Shown here: positions 10,296 through 20,320 of the stretch, piece after piece | How the letters are laid out: each line of letters starts with the position of its first letter | How positions within the stretch are numbered: position 1 is the first letter of the stretch | Source: Haplomitrium mnioides | Lineage: Eukaryota > Marchantiophyta > Haplomitriopsida > Calobryales | Assembly (NCBI GenBank): GCA_049999725.1 | Contig: JBNGIS010016955.1 | Span: 1 to 26,887 of the forward strand | Direction of reading: 5' to 3' | DNA: 26,887 bases | Translations under genes and position numbers: made by a program | Notes under the pieces: model-generated | Database searches by the model: none | The model's input: only the letters and a program-made list of their open reading frames with translations | What the model was told of the DNA's origin: nothing

Positions 10296-11162
10296 GCAAT
10301 TTGGTGCAATGTGTCATATTCGACCACAATTGTAGCATGTTCTAGTTTCTTGCCTCTCTTCCATCCTCTTATCCGTAGTAATATATAGCCCTCCTTGTTG
10401 GTGATTTGGGTGATTGAAGTCTCTTCTTCTTATGATTCCCAACTCCATAGGTGTGGGGCTATAATTCCCTCCTATTTGCATAATCTCCAGTGTTCTTTCA
10501 ATTTTTTGCGCAAACGATATGCCTTCATTAACATCTTTTGGGTTGCGCATCATGACTTCCTCTCGAATCTTTCTCTTCAATCCTTGTAGAAACTTGTCAA
10601 GGGCTTTGGCTGAACTCATATCTTCGATTTGAACTTGTAGGCTCTGAAACTCTTCAATATACCTTGCAACGCTTCTTTGTTGCTCTAACTCCCAAAGCTT
10701 GATTCTTGCAATTAGAATAGAGTCTACGGCTTTGAAGTTTTGTAGTAAACCTTCTTTTAAAGCACTCCACAATAGTTGTTCTCCTCGTGCATTTTTCTGC
10801 CGCTCCCATCCTTATAGCCAAATGGATCCATGATTAGTTAAAAATGACCTTGCAAATAATCCTTTCTCCAAATCCGAAGCATGCAGATAGTATGACATGT
10901 GAACCTCCATTTGATAAACCCACCCTTCTACAACACCAACCATGTGGCTTCCTCCATAAGGCTCCACTTTACACGACTTGCTCATCTTTTGTAGCAATGT
11001 TTCTCGACTTCCTTCTCCATTCTCTTGTTGTAGTTGCATTTTCACCATTTCTTCGATCAACATGTTTGTTTGCTGCTGACTTTCTATAAGAGCTGCTTGA
11101 AGATCCTCCAACTTGGCCATCATCCAAGCTCCTTCTTCCAGATTGCTAAAGTTTGCCTTCAT
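10296..11162 (-). pseudogene. E1 gag with a CCHC zinc knuckle, broken
   Basis: The likely start is ATG 11160-11162, giving MKANFSNLEEGAWMM and a long helical, Gln-rich stretch (QQQTNMLIEEMVKMQLQQ) that looks like a coiled coil. The retrotransposon gag core follows: EPYGGSHMVGVVEGWVYQME, where the family usually has a G-D-P...W pattern, then LKEGLLQNF and VARYIEEFQSL. The zinc knuckle is at 10296-10337, CYNCGRI*HIAPNC, with CX2CX4HX4C spacing kept and a TGA at the position just before His. An upstream in-frame extension to 11231 has no gag character. Frame is lost near 10800. Gag would package element RNA in particles. Confidence 0.85.
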
Positions 11163-11815
11163 GGTTTTTCTGTCACAACTTAGATATGAGCGACTTATAC
11201 AAAAACAAATATATATACATACACATTCCAATTATGTAGAATAGGTAAAATAAAAGGTTTAGTTGAGGCTAGCACTAACTCACAAAACCTCTCTCCAAAC
11301 TTACAAACAAGAAAATCTCGCTGCGTTTGTTTGAGCGTTACTCGAATAGAAATATGGCACTTGGAGTTGAACTCATCTAGAGGAGCTTGGTTCAAATCCA
11401 TTTTCTACCTATCATAAAACATAAATAAAACACTCCCACGTAACACCATAGTTTACTATAGGTAAGATAACATGCTCTCTTGATTCCATTACAAAAACCA
11501 TAAAATCATCTCCAAAATTATACACTAAAATTTGACGAAAGAAATGTTTGTCAATGTTAAACACACAAATATTAAAATGATTCAATAGCGGATTTCTAGG
11601 AGGTACAAGTACTCCTCTATCCATTAGCTATTATAGCATCAAGTCAAACTTCTTATCTTCATTTATAAAGGATGGGATATCCGCTATCCTTTATTCATGA
11701 AAACTTGAAAGTTTGACTCTCTTGGAGTTCCCGCAAAGTAGAGATTCCACTACTCCAAGGGGTCTTTAGTGCTTCTCCAAAGAGGGGTAATCCACACTTC
11801 TTTAGAGGATACTAA

Positions 11816-11827
11816 GCTCTGATACCA
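11816..11827 (-). other. E1 primer binding site for initiator tRNA-Met
   Basis: On the minus strand TGGTATCAGAGC lies one base inside the 5' LTR. This is the complement of the 3' end of plant initiator tRNA-Met and the standard start site for minus-strand synthesis in most plant chromoviruses. The position fixes both the direction of E1 and the LTR boundary. Confidence 0.93.
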
Positions 11828-11828
11828 T

Positions 11829-12348
11829 TGTAACACTACACACATATATTGACCACAAAAAATTAGCACAAGCACAACATATACAAGAGTAGCGCATAAA
11901 GAACTTCAAGAACCCACAAGGTAAGAGATCCCCAACAAGGCACTCTCCTGTCTTTATATACTAAGTGAAAAGCACTTTGCTTACATAGGTGGCGAAACCT
12001 CATTGGTTCCTTTTCTATCCTCCTCTAATTGGACTACCCTTTACTTTTATTCTCCTTTTGCCACGAGTTCCTATCTTTAGAACCTTCCATTTCTCTTTAG
12101 TTCTTCTTTTGCTATGTGTTCTTATCTTAGAACCTTCTATTTGCTTTAATTCTCCGCTTGCCACGTACACTTATCCTCTTTTAAAGTAGCCTTTCTTTCA
12201 CTTTAATTCATTAACTTTCTCTCCTCTTACCATGTGTCACTCTCTCTATAATAGCACTCGCTTTTTGACACTCTAACTTAGTAATAGTTTTCTAGATCTA
12301 GTTGTTTATATTTTTAGTTAATGCTTACTAAAGTTAGTGACTGTTACA
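11829..12348 (-). repeat. E1 5' LTR (right side)
   Basis: A 520-bp LTR with the same ends as the left LTR (TGTAACACTAC...GTTACA on the plus strand). Since the element runs on the minus strand, this copy carries the promoter. Differences from the left LTR are mostly C/T and G/A changes plus the missing 29 bp. The stretch 11163-11815, between gag start and primer site, is an untranslated leader; short open frames there are not genes. Confidence 0.95.
11952..11961 (-). promoter_or_regulatory. Probable TATA box of the E1 5' LTR
   Basis: GTATATAAAG on the minus strand, conserved in the other LTR at 6321-6330 despite drift in neighbouring bases. A start of transcription some 25-35 bp further on would leave a U3-heavy LTR with short R and U5, usual for plant gypsy elements. 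No start site can be proven from sequence. Confidence 0.5.
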
Positions 12349-13680
12349 AGTTTGGAGAGAAGGCTTGAAAATTGGCCTAGGTCTAATAGAGAGGGGCTAA
12401 TGCGACAAAGAAACATAGAAAATATTACATGTTTTGGATGTGGAGGAGCACACTTCATTATAAATTGCCCGAATTGAGGGAATGAGGTAATTGAAAATGG
12501 TGGATATGGAGGTGTTAATCATGCTCAAGAGAGGGTTATTACGTTAATGGACATTGAAAATGTTCCCCATGGTGAGGTGGGAGAAAGTTCAACAAAATAA
12601 GTGGAAGAGACAGTCATCACCTTGATTGATGTTGAAAAGGTTCCCCACGGTGAGGTGGGAGGGAGTTCAATAGATCAAGTACAAGAGACGGTCATCACCT
12701 TGATTGACATTGAAAATTTTCCCTATGGTGAGGTGGGAGGGAGTTTGATAGATCAAAGAGTAAACATGTTGGCCCATGAAAGGAAGTGAGCTAGAATAGT
12801 CGAAGAGACTATGAGATCCAAACCATCACCAATTCAAGAGAGGCACCATGATGTGGATGTGACCAAAAAGCCAAGTAAATCGTAAAGGTGATTGGGGATG
12901 GAAGACTTTTCAATTTCAAAGCATCAAAAGAAGTACAATGTGGTGGAAGATATTGTGAACTTACAAGCCAATATCACGATAGGACAATTGGTGGCGATGA
13001 ATCCAATGTTGCAAAAGGAGTTATATAGAGGATTGAGCACCAAATAACTTCCAAAGACGAAGAAGAAATCAATCAACAATTGCTATGTAAGTGCTATAGA
13101 TATGGAGGTATGTGTAAAGGCTCTAAAAATTGATGTTCTAAGTAAGAGGTATGTGATTACTAAAGTGTTATTAGAAGGAGCATCGACAATCAATGCAATA
13201 TCTAAAGATTTGATGAAGAAGTTGGGTTTGAAACTCACGAGGCTTTAGGGTTTACGGTGGATATGGCCAACAAGTCTAGAGTATACCCAGTTGGGGTGAT
13301 TGAGAAAGTGCCAATCACAGTAAAGGGTCTCTTTTGTTTCAAGTTTTGAAAGAGTCTAGCTATGACATGTTGCTTGGGAGGCCATGGGTTGTAGGGTCTT
13401 AGAGCCACCAACAGTTGAGACAAGAACTACATTACAATTGGTCCTAAAGATCATAGAGTGCCAGTATATGTAGATGACGGTGGTGATGAGACAAGTAGTT
13501 CGAGAAGAGAAACCACATAATACTTCTCCACAGAGGAGTATGAAAGCAACATTTTTTAAAAATACTACAAGTATGGAAGACTTATCAGATGACAAAAGTG
13601 ACCTGCCAAGGATGTGTGCAATAGAAGCTATGCTAAGGGTGTTTGGAAAGGAATCTTGAGTATTTGATCTTGGGTGACGA
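12349..13680 (+). pseudogene. E3: gag-protease remnant of a second gypsy element
   Basis: The reading begins at the E1 border with LERRLENWPRSN and a zinc-knuckle-like CFGCGGAHFIINC (12430-12468), one residue short of the CX2CX4HX4C spacing. It continues through three 26-residue repeats, then YNVVEDIVNLQANITIGQL and MNPMLQKELYRGL, typical of the linker before protease in plant gypsy polyproteins. The protease region reads VLLEGASTINAISKDL at about 13165-13212, where relatives have L-D-G/T-G-S; the catalytic Asp is Glu (13174-13176). A later piece in a shifted frame reads YDMLLGRPW, the late protease motif, followed by NYITIGPKDHRVPVYVD. Several stops and shifts break it. No RT follows, so the element is truncated or was deleted after 13680. 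It lies directly against the right LTR of E1 and probably was E1's target. Confidence 0.75.
12526..12759 (+). repeat. Three 78-bp tandem repeats inside E3 gag
   Basis: Units at 12526-12603, 12604-12681 and 12682-12759, each 78 bp (26 codons) and in frame. The repeated peptide contains ETVITLIDVEKVPHGEVGG-like sequence. Units 2 and 3 are closer to each other than to unit 1, which carries a TAA at its end. Because the period is a multiple of three, the duplications kept the reading frame and probably arose while the gene was still coding. Confidence 0.95.
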
Positions 13681-14390
13681 TGTTTGATTCAAGATGATAC
13701 AAGAGAAAGCACAAGATTTTTTTTTGTGCAACTATACATTTTCATGTTACATGTGTTTTATTTGCCAAGAAGGTGTTAAAATTGGGTTAATTATGACAAG
13801 TTGAAGCGATTCTATGCACGTACAAAGAGCATCATACCGAGGTTAGAGTGAAACTTTAAGAGTGGATAAAATATGATGGCATAAAATGGTTTGAAAGAAT
13901 TTAATGTGCTCAAGTCACTGTCATAAAATCAATAGTATTGTAATGAAGTATGGAGAAGACTTAGAAGTTATTGGTGGAAACCTAGATTTGATTAGTTTTC
14001 TTCATTATGTGTAGATTTGAGGACAAATTAATTTTTGTTCTTACTAGAAACTTTTAGAAGCTAATATTTTATAAGAGTATATTATATTGCTCTCGTAACT
14101 AGTAGGAATTTACATAAGTGAATAAAGCTCCTGTAAACTAAAAGTTACACCAGTCAAAGCTACCAAAACGCCTTGCATAAAAGTCAAAACAAAGAGTATC
14201 TAAGGAATAAAAAATACAAATATTATTACATAAGTAGAAACCTTGTTTTGCAAGCTTTTCAACGAGGTATAGTATATGCAAATTAAATTAGTATTAAGGG
14301 TTTTATAGAGATTCTTCTATAATAGACTAAACATGAGAAAAGTCAACTTTTTTTGACTTATTCTTTGAGAGAATGTCGTAGCATAGCAGC
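13681..14390. other. Unassigned AT-rich region after E3
   Basis: No domain, RNA gene or element end was recognised. It may still belong to E3, whose RT region would be expected here, but no RT block could be found in any frame by eye. Confidence 0.5.
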
Positions 14391-14901
14391 AACACTCCAA
14401 CCCCGAAAAGAACAACCCGAGATCGACCCGCGCAAGATCTATATAGAAATCCACTCTTAACACAGTTTTACCAACTTTCCAGATTCTTTAGAGAGTTCTG
14501 AAACTGCACTCTTGTCAACTCAGACGTGGACCTCTCTCCACTCTAGGCCTCACAACCATTCCTTCACAAAAACTGATAACCACAAAAATACTTACTACTT
14601 CACAACCACCACACACACACACGGGACACAAACCCAAGACTACCCAGGCTGTATGACTGACATTTCTGGAACAAGACAGTTGATGTACATGCTGATTTTA
14701 AACAGAAGCTGTATTAAAGAATTCCCAAGCAACCGGTTACCCAACCCGCTCGAAATTCTCATACCAACACTCCCATACCTACCCTCGTTACAACCTCTCT
14801 CTTCTCCTCAAATTAGACACTCAGGCCACTCCAACCCAAGACATCCCAGAGCTTTGCGCTGAGAACACAGCTATGGAACGACCCACCTGGTCTCACATCC
14901 A
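14391..14901. other. More GC-rich segment left of the assembly gap
   Basis: Base composition changes here: the stretch is C-rich on the plus strand and lacks the A/T runs of its neighbours. A 116-codon open frame (14512-14862, plus) is low-complexity in Thr, His, Pro and Ser, includes a short CA run near 14610, and matches no family I know. It may be a fragment of captured host sequence or a different element. No gene is called. Confidence 0.45.
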
Positions 14902-14911
14902 NNNNNNNNNN
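14902..14911. other. Assembly gap (10 N)
   Basis: Ten unknown bases. The short fixed length suggests a placeholder of arbitrary size, so continuity between the two sides is not certain. Confidence 0.97.
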
Positions 14912-15049
14912 CCCGTGTGAATGCGAATAACTTCAAGACGACCAACTGCATCAGGGACGAACCATTGAAAATGCTATTTGCTTCTCACACCATTCCAATG
15001 TTATGAAGTCATCTCCCGATAGTACTTGAGATCGATGTCGAAGAATAAT

Positions 15050-15136
15050 CACCCCTTTAATTAATCCCGCAGCTGAATCCTCAAACGCAATTCTTCCACT
15101 GTTGTCTATATCCGTCATGTTGAACATCTCCTTCAT
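15050..15136 (-). pseudogene. EF-hand shard resembling a plant calcium-dependent protein kinase
   Basis: The peptide MKEMFNMTDIDNSGRIAFED followed by SAAGLIKGV matches the first EF-hand of plant calcium-dependent protein kinases, where the usual pattern is L-K-E-M-F-x-M-x-D-x-D-N-S-G-x-I-x-x-E-E-L. The calcium loop is at 15077-15112: Asp at loop positions 1 and 3, Ser at 5, Gly at 6 and Ile at 8 are present; position 12 is Asp instead of Glu. Upstream a stop interrupts the frame four codons before the Met, and downstream the similarity ends after about 29 residues. No kinase domain or further EF-hands are seen, so this is an isolated gene fragment. It may be an exon of a decayed gene or a piece captured by a mobile element. 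An unrelated EF-hand protein is possible. Confidence 0.55.
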
Positions 15137-15138
15137 GA

Positions 15139-15490
15139 TTGATCAGCTCGCAGATCGATCTTCCTCGCGGATCCTGCTTCGCAGCACTTTTCTCATTCAC
15201 ATTCTACCAAGAGCTTGCTATATGTCCCATAAGCACCCCTAGAAAGACTTGCACAGATATAAAACTAACCCCCTCTCTTGTTCTTTCGAGAGGCATTCCC
15301 CCTAGGGGTCTAAGGCCACCACCTCTTTCTTCTCTGCCCCTGGACGGACCTAGTTCAGGGCACAGTTACCACGGCACATGTTCTAGGCAGGCTGTCCATC
15401 AAAAACAAAAATAGAAAATATAGATAGAAACGTAGATAGGGGCTAGCTGGCCCTCGACAATTAGATTAATTTTTATTTTTATTTTTATTT
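15139..15490. other. Unassigned segment ending in an (ATTTTT) run
   Basis: A C-rich stretch with small inverted repeats (CCCCCTAGGGG near 15299-15309, GGCTAGCTGGCC near 15440-15452), followed by ATTTTT repeats at about 15468-15490. A hairpin next to a simple repeat could mark the end of a non-autonomous element, but no matching start, terminal repeat or target duplication was found. Confidence 0.35.
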
Positions 15491-17830
15491 CCTCAAAATA
15501 ATTCTCACCCTATATCATAGCCTCTTCTTCCTTTCTTCTTCTTCACATTATACTATACTCCATTTCTTTTCCATATTCACAACTTTTCCCAAAAACTCAA
15601 GAAATAACACTTTCTTTTATTTTTGCCGTGTCGAAAAGAGCATCCTCTACGTCGATTCTGATTCTTTTGCAGGGACTATGCTCTCACAGAGAATCTCAAA
15701 GTATGTTAGGGTCCACGATGGGATAAAATATGAATAGATGAACAATGACGCACATCACTCAAGGAGATTTCACAAAATATGTAGCCTAAAATCTTGGGAA
15801 ACAGTGAGCACTATGCAGAAGGAAAATCACTGTTGAGATGAAGAGTCGATGAAGAAGGGCCAATCTGAAGAGAGATCGTCAAGCTGCAAACAACTCGAGA
15901 GGGACTGGACTTAGGAGAAAAGAATTTTTCTTACAAGAGTGATGAGTGTTGAGATAGGCATATGTGGTAGGATCAATCATAGATCGTTGGAGAAATTTTC
16001 TGAATGATTGTGAATGCATAACGTCGCAAGGTTGATTGCTCATAATAGTATGGAGCTGCATTCCTCTAAATCTAGTATCCATCCTTTGTTGAGCTTAATT
16101 TTTGGGGATTTTGACCTCTCTAGGTAGTGCTAAAAGTAGCCTATAGTCTCCTCTATCTCATAATGAATAGCCAGATAGATCTTATAGACACAATTCCTAC
16201 CTTATGAGGTATGGAAGCAGCACAATTTCCAATCAATTACATGAAAAAAAAGGTGAGGAGTGACGGCTCACATGTATGAAACTGTACATTTGCTATCTCC
16301 TTCAGTGGATCACGATGTTGGAGGCATAGAGATTGGTGAGCAAAATAGAGGTGACAAAGGTAATAGTTGGTTGATCTTAACATGTGTGAGTTGAGGATAA
16401 GATCAACCTAGATGAGTGACAAAGAAACATATCTACCAGCGCAGAAATTTTGAGACGCCAAAGCAGAAAATTTACAGAATGGTGGTCGCAAATCAAACTT
16501 GAAAATGATGGAGTGGATAGCATTCAAGAATTTATAACTCCAATTGGGCATTTCAATTTTGAGAGTAGCACTTGAAGGACTGCATATGGTTGTAGAAACG
16601 CCATTAGGAAACTCAGCTTGCAAACAGTCGATGTAGGGTGCAAATGAAGTGTGATTGGTTTGCATAACCTGTGCTTGAATACTCACATCTTGTGGCAGCG
16701 GGTGATCGATCAAGGAGATAAGTGGCCAAATCAAAGTTCATGGAGACATGACTTGACACTTGAAAACGGAACCAAAGTGGAACAAAGGGGATAAAAAAAT
16801 AGAGAGATCAAGAGGATTGCAACAATAGCAAGAGTAGAGGAGTCATCTTCTGAATTATCCCTCCTAGATGCTAGCGAATTCCGAAATGGTCTAAGAGGAT
16901 GAGGATTTGCAAGCTTAGCAATCATGAGAGGTTAATGTAGACAAATGATAAAGTGGGAAGAAGAACAAGTTGCGCTTGAGGGGGAGAAGATTTTTGGAGA
17001 GTTTGGAAATCTGGCCTCTCATTTCAATTCAAGAAGGGAGATAAGTGATTCAGTGGGAACGCAGTCACACTGCTAGGGGAGTCAGCTGGTGGCCATTCCA
17101 TTGGTGGGCTAGGATGAAGTATGCCATTTTCTTGAGATTGCCTGCGCTTGGACATTTGCCTCTCACAGTTATAGTAGCCATCGAAGAGTGAATAGAGGGA
17201 CATTTCGGCTGTGTGCAGTTGTGTGTGAGAGTCTTAGGAGAGAACAAGAACACATGGAAGGCAATGGATAAGGTAATGAATTGATATTAAGGGGATATAC
17301 AGACTATATATGCAGCAAGACGTACTCTAAATTCAGCTTGACAGAGTTGCCCACGTTGAATTGGTGAAGGGGGTTGAGCATATTACTCAAGGCATCTCAG
17401 TTGCAGGAAGTGCTCTGTTCAACTAACAAGTGCTAGAGACGACTCTTAGGGAAGAGTAGAACAAAGCTGGTTTTGTCTCCTTGCTTGATGTTTTCCCAAA
17501 GTACTTCTTCTCTTGGTTGTCATCTATAGCCGACGTCGAGGGGAAGTCTAAAATAGGTAGTTGATTGAAGAGTTAGCCGAAAAGCTTTTGAGTAGGTGAA
17601 GGTGAAAGTAAGAGAAGAGGTCAGTCTAAGGTTAGAGATATGTGGTTGAATAGGAGTTGAATGTGGTTGGGAGAGGAGGCAAAAATTGATAAAAAAAAAT
17701 AGGAGACAAAAGGTTGGGCAAGCTTAAGATAGGTAGTTGGTTTAGTAAGCATTGATGAGTGTGCCTTGTTGAGTTGTTCATTGAATTTATGTGTGTGTGA
17801 GGGTTGAAGTACATTAGAAGGGCTTGCTTG
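15491..17830. other. Unassigned region with scattered short open frames
   Basis: No recognised domain. Minus-strand open frames at 16731-16925 (64 codons, one strongly hydrophobic stretch LAIVAILLISLFFYPL) and 16408-16734 (108 codons) overlap by a few bases and could be pieces of one decayed membrane-protein gene, or chance. On the plus strand 15628-15738 reads openly for about 37 codons (VEKSILYVDSDSFAG). None has support beyond being open. Confidence 0.3.
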
Positions 17831-19158
17831 AGATGTTGGGACTCAAGCTGTTAGCTGCAATTTCGAGCCATATTCTCAACTGGCCACAACTTATATTTGT
17901 ATTTAAGTAAAAGTATTATTTTCATATATGTCGATTTTGTGGGATGCCAGTTCTTTGTATGCCTTTTGAGTTTCTGCATTTCCAAGTTGCAACACATTGT
18001 CAAGTAAAATCAGATGTATTTGTTTTATTTATTTCAGTTCTTGGGATCACACCTTGGACCTCAACCTGAAATCAGTCCTGCACACAAAGACAAGCCTAGT
18101 GCCCATAAATGTTTGCAGGTTCTGAGTTGGTCTTGAAGGGAAAGACCTTGAGTTTTGGTGGACCTCAATACCAGCACAACCAAGTGCTTCCTTAGATAGC
18201 CCGAGCAGCGGGATACCTTACATGTATGCAGGTTGAACCAACCAGAACTATCAAGTGTGAACCAAAGTCAACTAGTCATCTCATACATACTTGAGAAGCA
18301 TTAGTGTGTCTAGGAAGTATGTAGAATCGTATGTTAAACATTATACTACAACATATCTTAGAGCAAAGCTCCTTCCCTATGCTTTACGCATCAAGACCTA
18401 ATAGTAGTGTCGTTGCCTCTTTCCCCTTTCTTGTCTTTTATGCTTAGCCTCTTCTAGTGACTCCAGTATGGGTCATGATGAGCTCACACACCAAGAATAT
18501 CATTTGCTGAAATGGCTGAAGCTTGTGATATGACACTGGAACATTTCTTATATCAAATGTGGGTCTAGGTCATTGATACCATTTGGTGCTTGGTCACATG
18601 GGTCCCTCTCAGTACTCTTAGTTTTGAAGACATAGAGTCTACCACTAGCTTTAGATCCATCCAGTAGTCTATTTGCATTCTTCTTTGTGCTCTTTAGCTT
18701 TAAGTGTTCCTCTTGAGGGTCAAGTACCTTCGTATTCCATGAATCGTCAGATTTCTCTTTGATCTAGCCTAATACTCTTCCATTCCAGATCTAAGGTGTG
18801 CCACACCTTTCTTTGGTCATTTCTGTTTGCATTTTCATATTGGGCCAAAGGCCATGGGTTGCAGGTTTCTTTTTACTTTTCATTGCACATCTCTTTTATG
18901 GAGTTTCTGAGTCAGGGCTTGAATCTCAAGCAAACACGTCTATTTCATTTAGTGTATGAAGCCTCCTCCTCCTCCCACTCTCTCTAGAATTGATCGATAT
19001 GTCCATAGGTGCCTTTGTCCTCCGCATCAAAGTAAGAAAAGTAGTATACCAAAGTCTTTTTTTTTTTTTTCAATCTAGAGCCAATTGTGGCTTTTGAGCT
19101 GCCACTGTCATCAAGGTATACGTGCCAGAAGTTTACTGGCTAAATGGTTGTTGATTGA
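17831..19158. other. Unassigned region upstream of E2 gag
   Basis: Expected to contain the 5' LTR and leader of E2 if these survive. I could not find a clear primer binding site, and no second LTR exists in the window for comparison because E2 is cut off on its 3' side. The 63-codon frame at 18796-18987 is not recognised. Confidence 0.4.
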
Positions 19159-19660
19159 GTAGATGCTGACACACATTTGAACCATTTTCTAGCCTTAACC
19201 ACTGCTATAGAGGATTTTGAGGATGCTCTCAAGCATCAATTTCCTAACACCTTGGATGGCGATGCTATAAATTGGTACTTTAGAGAGATCGTTGCTATTG
19301 TCTTTTGGGATGATCTTTGCACTATTTTTTTGAACTGCTTTAGTCTAGCATACTACTTTGACTGTGCTTGGGATGATCTATTTTGTATTCAAATGTATGC
19401 TGAAGAATCCATCCACAATTACAACAACAAATTCAAAGTTGTCGTAAGCAAAAGACAAACTCCACCTCCAACTGAAGACTAGATCGGGTTCTTCATCAAA
19501 GACCTGCCTAATTCAAGAGCATGTTTTGCTCCAAGACCCGCAAACCTTAGATAGAGTTATTTAGGTTGCAACTCCATACACAAAGATGCTCTTAAGGCAA
19601 GATTATTTTGCTTCTGCCTCTTCTTCTTCATCTAATGAGTCGCTTAGTATGAACAACTTG
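19159..19660 (+). pseudogene. E2 gag core
   Basis: The frame reads DADTHLNHFLALT, FPNTLDGDAINWYF, WDDLCTIFLNCF and QMYAEESIHNYNNKFK. This matches the order of the retrotransposon gag domain: a Leu-x-G-x-A-x-x-W block, a W-x-x-x-x-x-x-F block, and an E-S/T-I-x-x-F/Y-x-x-x-F block. A TAG ends the open part at 19480-19482, and the product continues in another frame (GFFIKDLPNSRACF). The first codon shown is not a start; the true N-terminus lies upstream and is broken by stops. Confidence 0.8.
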
Positions 19661-19879
19661 AGTTATGGTGCCTAACATGCTACCCAAACTACTGCACAAA
19701 CACACACACATCAAAATCTAGTGGGACTTACAAGATCTGAATCCTTGGTAGCTTTTAACTTACACCGAGATGAATTTGATGAGTTCAGAGCTGAAGTAAA
19801 AAATGAAATCTCAATTCTCTTTGCTGACCACATGGCAAATATGAAGATACAAATGGTACATTTTGATGCTAGACCAAAT

Positions 19880-20320
19880 ACACAATCTTAGCCTACCCTT
19901 GTTTGGTGCACCAAGTGCAATCAACAACACTCTCCTTTAGAAGCTTGTCCTCCGACCACCTAGTAAGACCTTTGTCTTTCTTCAGACCATGAAACTGTTG
20001 TGTGCCCTATTTGGCAAAGGCTTCGAGTTGTAGAAGCCAAGTCAAATGCTACTACCAATATGGCTGATGTTTCTCCTCCTACAACAGCAGTGGGCTCTTC
20101 AACTCTGCCTCAATCGGCACCATCAACAAGTCACGTTCCCACATCCACATATTAGGCTCCTTCGGCTATGTCACCATCTTCTTATCACCAACAAAGCTAC
20201 CCACAAGTAGCCACAAAACAAGGGAGAAATCCTCCTTATGCTCATTCTAGGCCTCATATACACAAACTTGTTACAACTACAAAGCCTCGATCACATCTCT
20301 AGAGACTGCTCTCATTCTTG
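19880..20320 (+). pseudogene. E2 zinc-knuckle region of gag
   Basis: Two cysteine-histidine clusters are visible. The first, WCTKCNQQHSPLEAC near 19904-19948, has CX2C, His and Cys in the spacing of the second gag cluster seen in Tat-like elements. The second, CYNYKA then (after a one-base shift) DHISRDC at about 20270-20312, fits CX2CX4HX4C except that the second Cys is Tyr, a G-to-A change. Many TAG and TAA codons occur in between, mostly at places that would read Gln. Confidence 0.65.

Larger units (their letters stand above)
6198..12348 (-). mobile_element. E1: complete but inactivated Ty3/gypsy chromovirus
   Basis: A 6151-bp LTR retrotransposon on the minus strand. The two LTRs share ends TGTAAC...GTTACA. 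Inside the 5' LTR (right side) is a tRNA-iMet primer binding site, and inside the 3' LTR (left side) is a polypurine tract. The gene order gag, protease, RT, RNase H, integrase, chromodomain defines a Ty3/gypsy chromovirus. Candidate target-site duplications are GGTTT (6193-6197) and AGTTT (12349-12353), which match at four of five bases. All coding domains carry stop codons or frameshifts, so the element cannot move by itself. LTR divergence is about 9% by eye (some 45-50 differences over 520 bp, gaps excluded), meaning an old insertion. The terminal structure is otherwise well preserved. Confidence 0.95.

Noticed and set aside
10062-11089. Plus-strand open frames opposite E1 gag
   Set aside because: Antisense shadows of the gag and protease coding strand.
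14512-14862. 116-codon plus-strand open frame as a gene
   Set aside because: Low-complexity composition, no recognisable domain, next to an assembly gap. Kept only as an unassigned region.
15430-15490. Helitron 3' end at the GGCTAGCTGGCC hairpin
   Set aside because: No CTRR terminus at the right distance and no 5' TC end could be matched.
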